From Pseudomonadota bacterium (GTDB taxonomy: Bacteria > Pseudomonadota > Alphaproteobacteria > Sphingomonadales > Sphingomonadaceae): a DNA stretch of 10,596 bases. A model generated the notes under the pieces. That model was given only the letters and a program-made list of their open reading frames with translations, had not been told where the DNA came from and made no database searches. Numbering within the stretch: position 1 is the stretch's first letter; every line of letters starts with the position of its first letter. Shown here piece by piece: positions 7,167 through 10,596 of the stretch. The stretch lies in contig JAEWKG010000124.1 in assembly GCA_023386135.1 (NCBI GenBank), positions 1 to 10,596 on the forward strand. Direction: 5' to 3'. The translations under genes were made by a program, and so were the position numbers.

Positions 7167-7206
7167 TATCGCGTTTGAGTTTCCGAAAAATCTGGAAATC
7201 GCGATA
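7167..7206. repeat. compound hairpin in non-coding DNA
   Basis: Outer arms TATCGCG (7167-7173) and CGCGATA (7200-7206) pair perfectly. Inner arms TTTCC (7180-7184) and GGAAA (7194-7198) pair within them, leaving a 6/1 asymmetric internal loop and a 9-nt apical loop. The role is unknown: it could be an RNA structure, a protein site or remnant element DNA. Confidence 0.5.
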
Positions 7207-7374
7207 CTGTTGGAAGGCTAACCCTAAGGCCTTGCGCGAACGCGGGCACATTCGCGACCATCCGGGGGCATCCAGGTGCCCCACCTCCATGGGGATAAAG
7301 CGTTCGAGCGACGCAGAAAACCACGGTTGTTGGCGGAGCAGGAGGTTCGTCGCGAACCCGTCTCTGGTTGCATA

Positions 7375-7524
7375 TCCCTGTTACGCGGGAATCTGCAGGG
7401 AATTCTCTGAAATTTGCTAATTCATTAGCGCTATCTAGCGGCACGAAACCCACGCAATTCCGCCATTTACGCAGGCCAATTCCCTAAATTGAAAACAGGG
7501 ATCATTTGAGGCTCGAACAGGGAA
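7375..7524. repeat. cluster of CAGGGA/TCCCTG motifs with two stacked near-palindromes
   Basis: TCCCTG at 7375-7380 and CAGGGA at 7396-7401 form one pair. ACAGGGA recurs at 7495-7501 and again at 7517-7523, and a TTCCCT occurs at 7481-7486. Between them, GCTAATTCATTAGC (7416-7429) and CGCTATCTAGCG (7429-7440) are two adjacent inverted repeats, both with a TC centre. I recall similar CAGGGAA-rich stretches in intergenic and integrase-remnant DNA of alphaproteobacteria, but that association is from memory and unchecked. Confidence 0.5.
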
Positions 7525-7584
7525 GCTTTCAAGAGGATCAGCGAGGCTCCGATCCCACGTTGCACGGCATTCTCTCTAAACGGC

Positions 7585-7995
7585 TTAGAGCGGACAAATC
7601 CGGTCGCGGTATCGTGCATTGGACAGATCGAAGCGGGGATCGCGATCGAAATGGGTGGCCGTGAGATTGATGTGCCTGATCTTCCCCACTTCGAAATTGT
7701 GCGGGTCGTTGCGGCTATTAGGCGTGCTGGCGTTCACCTGCATGCCGAACACGCAGACCTTATCGGTGCTGGTTCGATAAACAACGTATGGTGCGAACGC
7801 GCGGCTGTGAACGTCGTCCTCGTAAAGCAGCTCTGCCAGGACACCGTTTCGAATTGCGCTGCATAGCGCCTGCTCAGTTACCGGGTTTCGTGGCGCGGGC
7901 TGATCATTTGACGACTCAAGCGAGCTTCGCTGCCTAGCCGATCTTGCCGGCTTTGATGGCCAAGTGCCGAAGGCGCTCGATGGGTTCTTCGCCAT
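7585..7995 (-). CDS. WYL-domain-like hypothetical protein
   Basis: This encodes a 136-residue protein. From about residue 39 it follows the pattern of a WYL-type beta-barrel: QALCSAIRNGVLAELLYEDD, then RAFAPYVVYRTSTDKVCVFG, then EVGKIRHINLTATHF near the end. WYL domains bind nucleic acids or nucleotide ligands and often regulate defence or phage genes. This copy has no helix-turn-helix, so it would be a stand-alone sensor-like module. The first 38 residues are Ser/Arg/Pro-rich and unlike the rest. Translation from ATG at 7995 has no clear ribosome binding site, and no better ATG or GTG lies closer to the domain, so the start is uncertain. It begins 4 nt after the zinc-ribbon stop, suggesting co-transcription. 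The function is a guess from fold resemblance. Confidence 0.6.
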   Translation of the reverse strand: MAKNPSSAFGTWPSKPARSARQRSSLESSNDQPAPRNPVTEQALCSAIRNGVLAELLYEDDVHSRAFAPYVVYRTSTDKVCVFGMQVNASTPNSRNDPHNFEVGKIRHINLTATHFDRDPRFDLSNARYRDRICPL

Positions 7996-7999
7996 TGCG

Positions 8000-8254
8000 T
8001 CACTTGACCCGGGGTGACTTCACGCCCTTGAGACCACCGAATAGGGCCTCCTGGACCATCTTTCCTATGTCGGGCATGGCAGCCTTTGCCCGCTCTTCCG
8101 CTGCGGCATTGAATTCGGCGACGGTGCATAAATGCTGTCCGCAGCCATCGCAGATGATGACGCTGTCATCGGACGGATCATCGGGAACGGTGAACTCGGT
8201 GCTGCCGCATGCGGCGCACTTGAGCTTTAACTCTCCGATCTTGATCTCGCTCAT
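8000..8254 (-). CDS. small four-cysteine zinc-ribbon protein
   Basis: This encodes an 84-residue protein that begins MSEIKIGELKLKCAACGSTE. Two knuckles, Cys13-x2-Cys16 and Cys35-x2-Cys38, with a further Cys43, form a typical zinc ribbon; a charged helical tail follows (about 45-75) and ends KGVKSPRVK. I chose ATG at 8254 because the zinc-ribbon fold begins there and a GGGGG stretch lies just upstream. An in-frame ATG at 8290 and an open frame back to 8464 are alternatives, but that extension has no cysteine knuckle or recognisable motif. Small ribbons of this build occur in prophages and integrative elements, which fits the right-hand neighbours. It may bind nucleic acid or a protein partner; no specific role can be assigned. 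Confidence 0.75.
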   Translation of the reverse strand: MSEIKIGELKLKCAACGSTEFTVPDDPSDDSVIICDGCGQHLCTVAEFNAAAEERAKAAMPDIGKMVQEALFGGLKGVKSPRVK

Positions 8255-8555
8255 CTGCCCCCGTTCCGCGAAGTCATGGTTGGCTAACATAACCTCTATG
8301 GGAGTCGAGTCCGGCTCGACTTGCAAATATCGATCCCCCGTTCGGTTCAGCCCCTTGACGGAAGGCACCAGACAACCGAGATTACGACCGTCTCTCGAAG
8401 CAGAGTAGCGCGCGCCCCTGGCGCGAAGAGCAACAGCATCTGAGACAACCTTCAATCTGGCCACGCGCGAGCGGGCGGGATGGATGTTGTCCGCTGGTGT
8501 GCCGCGCTAACTGCCATCCCGTCTCACTTGCCCGCCAAGCATAGTGAGTACGACA
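8255..8555. other. intergenic region between divergent zinc-ribbon and methyltransferase genes
   Basis: About 300 bp without a supported gene. It must contain the promoter of the leftward zinc-ribbon gene and probably that of the rightward methyltransferase. A 7-bp hairpin is present at 8303-8321. A TTGCAA box on the minus strand (about 8326-8321) is adjacent to it, but no good -10 sequence follows at the right distance. Minus-strand reading frames here look like shadow or unconstrained sequence. Confidence 0.5.
8303..8321. repeat. inverted repeat AGTCGAG-N5-CTCGACT
   Basis: Perfect 7-bp arms with a 5-nt loop lie about 50 bp upstream of the zinc-ribbon start. The position fits an operator for the leftward genes or an attenuating hairpin in their leader. 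No T-tract follows, so a simple terminator is unlikely. Confidence 0.5.
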
Positions 8556-9972
8556 ATGAGCAACTCCAAATCCCTGCGGGCGAGCATCGCTCCCCAACCA
8601 GCTGGCCGCCATCGAGCAGCGACTGGGCCCGATCGAATATCGCCCGGTCGAGAGCCTCAAGGCTTACGCCAACAATCCCCGCAAGCATCCCGAGAAGCAG
8701 CTGGTCAAGCTGTCAGCCTCTATCAGGGAATTCGGCTTTGCCTTCCCTGTTCTGGCCGACGAGGATGACACTATCATCGCCGGCGAGGCACGCGTCACCG
8801 CCGCCAAGCGTATCGGCATGAGGGAAGTCCCGGTAATCGTCGCGCATCACTGGAGCCAGGCGCAGATCCGTGCCTATCGTCTCACCGACAACCGGCTCGC
8901 CGAGCACGCGACGTGGGACCGCGAGGCACTAGCGATCGAGCTCGCCGCGATCATCGAGTTCGACGAGACGCCGATCGAGGTGCTCAGCTGGGAGACAGCC
9001 GAGATCGACCTCATCCTTGACGAGGCGAACGACGCCGAGGACGAGAAGGACCCGGCCGACGAGCAGATCGAGGTCCCGGCCGAGCCGGTCACGCGCGCCG
9101 GAGACCTGTGGCTCCTCGGCAAGCACCGCCTGCTGTGCGGCTCAAGCCTCGAGGAAAGCTGCTGGCAGCTCCTGCTCGGTGACGAGGTCGCAGCAATGGC
9201 GTTCACCGATCCGCCGTACAACGTGAAGGTGTCGGGCCACGTCTGCGGTCTCGGCAAGGTCAGCCATGCCGAGTTCGCGATGGCCTCGGGCGAGATGTCG
9301 AAGCCCGAGTTCACCGCCTTCCTGACCGACTTCATTTGCCGGATGACCGCTCATCTCAAGGACGGTGCGGTTGTCGATCTGTGCATGGACTGGCGTCACT
9401 TGGGCGAGATGCTCGAGGCGATCGAGGCCAACGGCCTGTCGCTGCTCAACCTGTGTGCCTGGAACAAAAGCAACGGCGGCATGGGCTCGCTATATCGCTC
9501 GAAGCACGAGCTCGTCTTCATTGCGAAGAAGGGAAACGCGCCGCACACCAACAACGTCGAGCTGGGCAAGCACGGGCGCTACCGCACGAACATCTGGGAC
9601 TACGCCGGGGTCAACACGTTTGGCAAAAGCCGGATGGCGGATCTCGCCGATCACCCGACAGTGAAACCCGTAGCACTTGTGGCCGACGCCATTCGCGACG
9701 TGACCAAGGCGGGTGAAATCGTGCTCGACGGCTTCATGGGTTCGGGCACCACGATCCTCGCGGCCGAGCTCACCAAGCGCCGCGGCTACGGCATCGAGAT
9801 CGCACCCGGCTATGTCGATGTTGCGATCCGCCGCTGGCAGGCGATGACCGGCGAGGAGGCGATCCTTCAGAGCACCAGGCAGACGTTCGCTGAGGTCGTT
9901 GCCGAGCGCGCCCACGCCGAAGACGAGAAGTGCGGCGATCCCGACGCCGATCTCGTGTCCGCTGAAGACTGA
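8556..9972 (+). CDS. ParB-domain/DNA methyltransferase fusion (apparent N-terminal frameshift)
   Basis: A ParB/sulfiredoxin-like domain (IEYRPVESLKAYANNPRKHP onward, about residues 25-115) is joined through an acidic linker to an N6-adenine/N4-cytosine methyltransferase. Catalytic motif IV is DPPYN at about 218, and the AdoMet-binding motif FMGSGT at about 393 comes after it, the order of beta-class enzymes such as CcrM. The main frame is open from 8560 to the TGA at 9970-9972, yet has no ATG, GTG or TTG before 8818, which lies inside the ParB domain. An ATG at 8556 (or GTG at 8544) opens in another frame as MSNSKSLRASIAP. Removing one C from the CCCC at 8592-8595 joins it smoothly to NQLAAIEQRLGP, giving 471 residues. 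So this is either a frameshifted gene, a sequencing error, or a protein with an unusual start. No restriction enzyme is adjacent, so it is probably a solitary methyltransferase of a mobile element. Confidence 0.85.
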
Positions 9973-9979
9973 TCCGACT

Positions 9980-10010
9980 GGCCCGGTGCGCGTGTGCGTA
10001 CCGGGCCTTT
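9980..10010 (+). terminator. intrinsic terminator-like hairpin after the methyltransferase gene
   Basis: GGCCCGGTGCGC (9980-9991) pairs with GCGTACCGGGCC (9996-10007), giving 12 pairs with one G-T wobble and a 4-nt loop. TTTGT follows. The short U-tract makes it moderate rather than ideal. It lies 7 nt after the methyltransferase stop and before the next gene. Confidence 0.7.
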
Positions 10011-10038
10011 GTCGTTCCCCCATTCCTGGAGAGTTCCC

Positions 10039-10569
10039 GTGTCCATCGTTCCCATCAATCCCGACAACGGATCCGAGCCGCAGCTGCCGCCGGCACGCGT
10101 CCGTATCCGGACCCGCCCTGCCCCCGACCCCGTGTCTGTCGAGGAACCAGCCGAAGCCGACGGTCCCTCCGGTGCCGCAGCCGAGTACGACGTCGGCTAC
10201 AAGAAGCCGCCGCGGCATTCGCAATTCCAGCCGGGCCGCTCGGGCAATCCCAAGGGCCGGCCCAGGGCCGCCAAGGGACTGCACACGCTCGTTCGCGATA
10301 CGCTCACCCAGAAGGTTGCCGTCCGCACTGCGAACGGCACGAAGAAGATCAGCCGGATTGAGGCGGTCCTCCAGAAGACCGTCGAGCAGGCGATGAAAGG
10401 TAATCCGCGGGCACTCGCCGAGCTTATCAAGCTCTACAGCAACGCGGTTCCTAATGAGGCCGCTCAGATCGTACCCGAACTTCGTGACCAGGACCTGACC
10501 GCAACCGACCTCGCGACCCTCGAAGAGCTGCGTATCCTGCTCAACCCCCGTGAGGAGCAACAGCCGTGA
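10039..10569 (+). CDS. DUF5681 domain protein (phage/mobile-element associated)
   Basis: This encodes a 176-residue protein. The N-terminal third is a Pro-rich, low-complexity arm. Then comes the DUF5681 signature: YKKPPRHSQFQPGRSGNPKG (about residues 54-73) followed by GRPRAAKGLHTLVRD, a basic segment, and a helical part with MKGNPRALAELIKLYS. I chose GTG at 10039 because GGAGAG lies 5 nt upstream; an in-frame GTG at 9994 falls within the terminator hairpin. The function of DUF5681 is not established. The domain is commonly found beside phage terminase large-subunit genes, and its basic, glycine-rich motif would suit DNA binding, so a packaging-related role is inferred. It overlaps the next gene by 4 nt. 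Confidence 0.88.
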   Translation: MSIVPINPDNGSEPQLPPARVRIRTRPAPDPVSVEEPAEADGPSGAAAEYDVGYKKPPRHSQFQPGRSGNPKGRPRAAKGLHTLVRDTLTQKVAVRTANGTKKISRIEAVLQKTVEQAMKGNPRALAELIKLYSNAVPNEAAQIVPELRDQDLTATDLATLEELRILLNPREEQQP

Positions 10570-10596
10570 TCCCTAACCCGGCCGTCAGTCTGGCCG
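10566..10596 (+). CDS. start of a further gene (partial; possible terminase)
   Basis: GTG at 10566 overlaps the DUF5681 stop as GTGA and has GAGGAG 8 nt upstream (10552-10557). Ten codons (VIPNPAVSLA, with V read as Met) are open to the right edge. Too little is present for identification. A terminase large subunit is expected only from the usual neighbourhood of DUF5681. Confidence 0.55.
   Translation, partial: MIPNPAVSLA

Larger units (their letters stand above)
6567..7584. other. about 1 kb without an intact gene (degenerate region)
   Basis: No continuous plausible reading frame spans this stretch. It contains a 12-bp direct repeat (6632-6669), a frameshifted gene remnant (6759-6973), several hairpins (7081-7110, 7167-7206) and a cluster of CAGGGA/TCCCTG motifs with stacked palindromes (7375-7524). 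Base composition falls toward AT at about 7380-7510. It marks the junction between the catabolic locus and the phage-like module and looks like a decayed insertion zone, which is inference. Confidence 0.7.

Noticed and set aside
8296..8335. tRNA 3' end or attachment site suggested by a GAGTCGAGTCCGGCTCGAC-like T-arm
   Set aside because: No acceptor, D-arm or anticodon arm can be folded around it, so the resemblance is limited to one hairpin.
8592..8595. Phase-variable switch at the C run of the methyltransferase gene
   Set aside because: Four C residues are too short for usual slipped-strand phase variation; fixed mutation or sequence error is simpler.
8382..8660. 92-codon minus-strand ORF between the zinc-ribbon and methyltransferase genes
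   Set aside because: It runs into the ParB coding sequence in antisense, has no motif and no clear ribosome binding site.
9490..10560. 356-codon minus-strand ORF opposite the methyltransferase and DUF5681 genes
   Set aside because: It spans two well-supported genes and their terminator on the other strand, and its product shows no family motif.

Overview
The window is GC-rich DNA whose gene content and protein style suggest an alphaproteobacterium, most likely a member of the Sphingomonadales. This placement is inferred from general resemblance, since no marker gene is present. It joins a chromosomal-looking catabolic locus (about 1-6570) to a degraded, repeat-bearing stretch (about 6570-7580) and a phage- or integrative-element-like module (about 7580 to the right edge).

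Left region. Six minus-strand genes form a very tight operon, in transcription order: zinc-free quinone oxidoreductase-type MDR, TauD/TfdA Fe(II)/2-oxoglutarate dioxygenase, small carboxymuconolactone-decarboxylase-family protein, beta-keto acid cleavage enzyme (BKACE/DUF849), MFS transporter, and a YeiH-type putative sulfate/sulfite exporter cut by the left edge. Junctions are 4-nt overlap, 1-nt gap, 1-nt gap, 1-nt overlap and 4-nt gap. A divergent AraC-type regulator with an Arabinose_bd-like sensor domain lies across a 117-bp gap that holds a 13-bp palindrome. The set reads as a dedicated pathway: sense (AraC), import (MFS), oxidise (dioxygenase), reduce (MDR), cleave a beta-keto acid with acetyl-CoA (BKACE), and perhaps export an anion such as sulfite (YeiH). 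The substrate is unknown.

Middle region. About 1 kb has no intact gene. It holds a 12-bp direct repeat, a frameshifted gene remnant, several hairpins, and a cluster of CAGGGA/TCCCTG motifs next to two stacked near-palindromes.

Right region. Two minus-strand genes encode a four-cysteine zinc-ribbon protein and a WYL-like protein. On the plus strand is a ParB-domain/adenine (or N4-cytosine) DNA methyltransferase fusion whose N-terminus appears frameshifted. It is followed by a strong hairpin terminator, a DUF5681 protein and the first codons of another gene. DUF5681 genes commonly sit beside phage terminase genes, so this looks like the edge of a prophage or related element carrying a methyltransferase with no restriction partner in view.

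No tRNA, rRNA, CRISPR array or complete insertion sequence was recognised.
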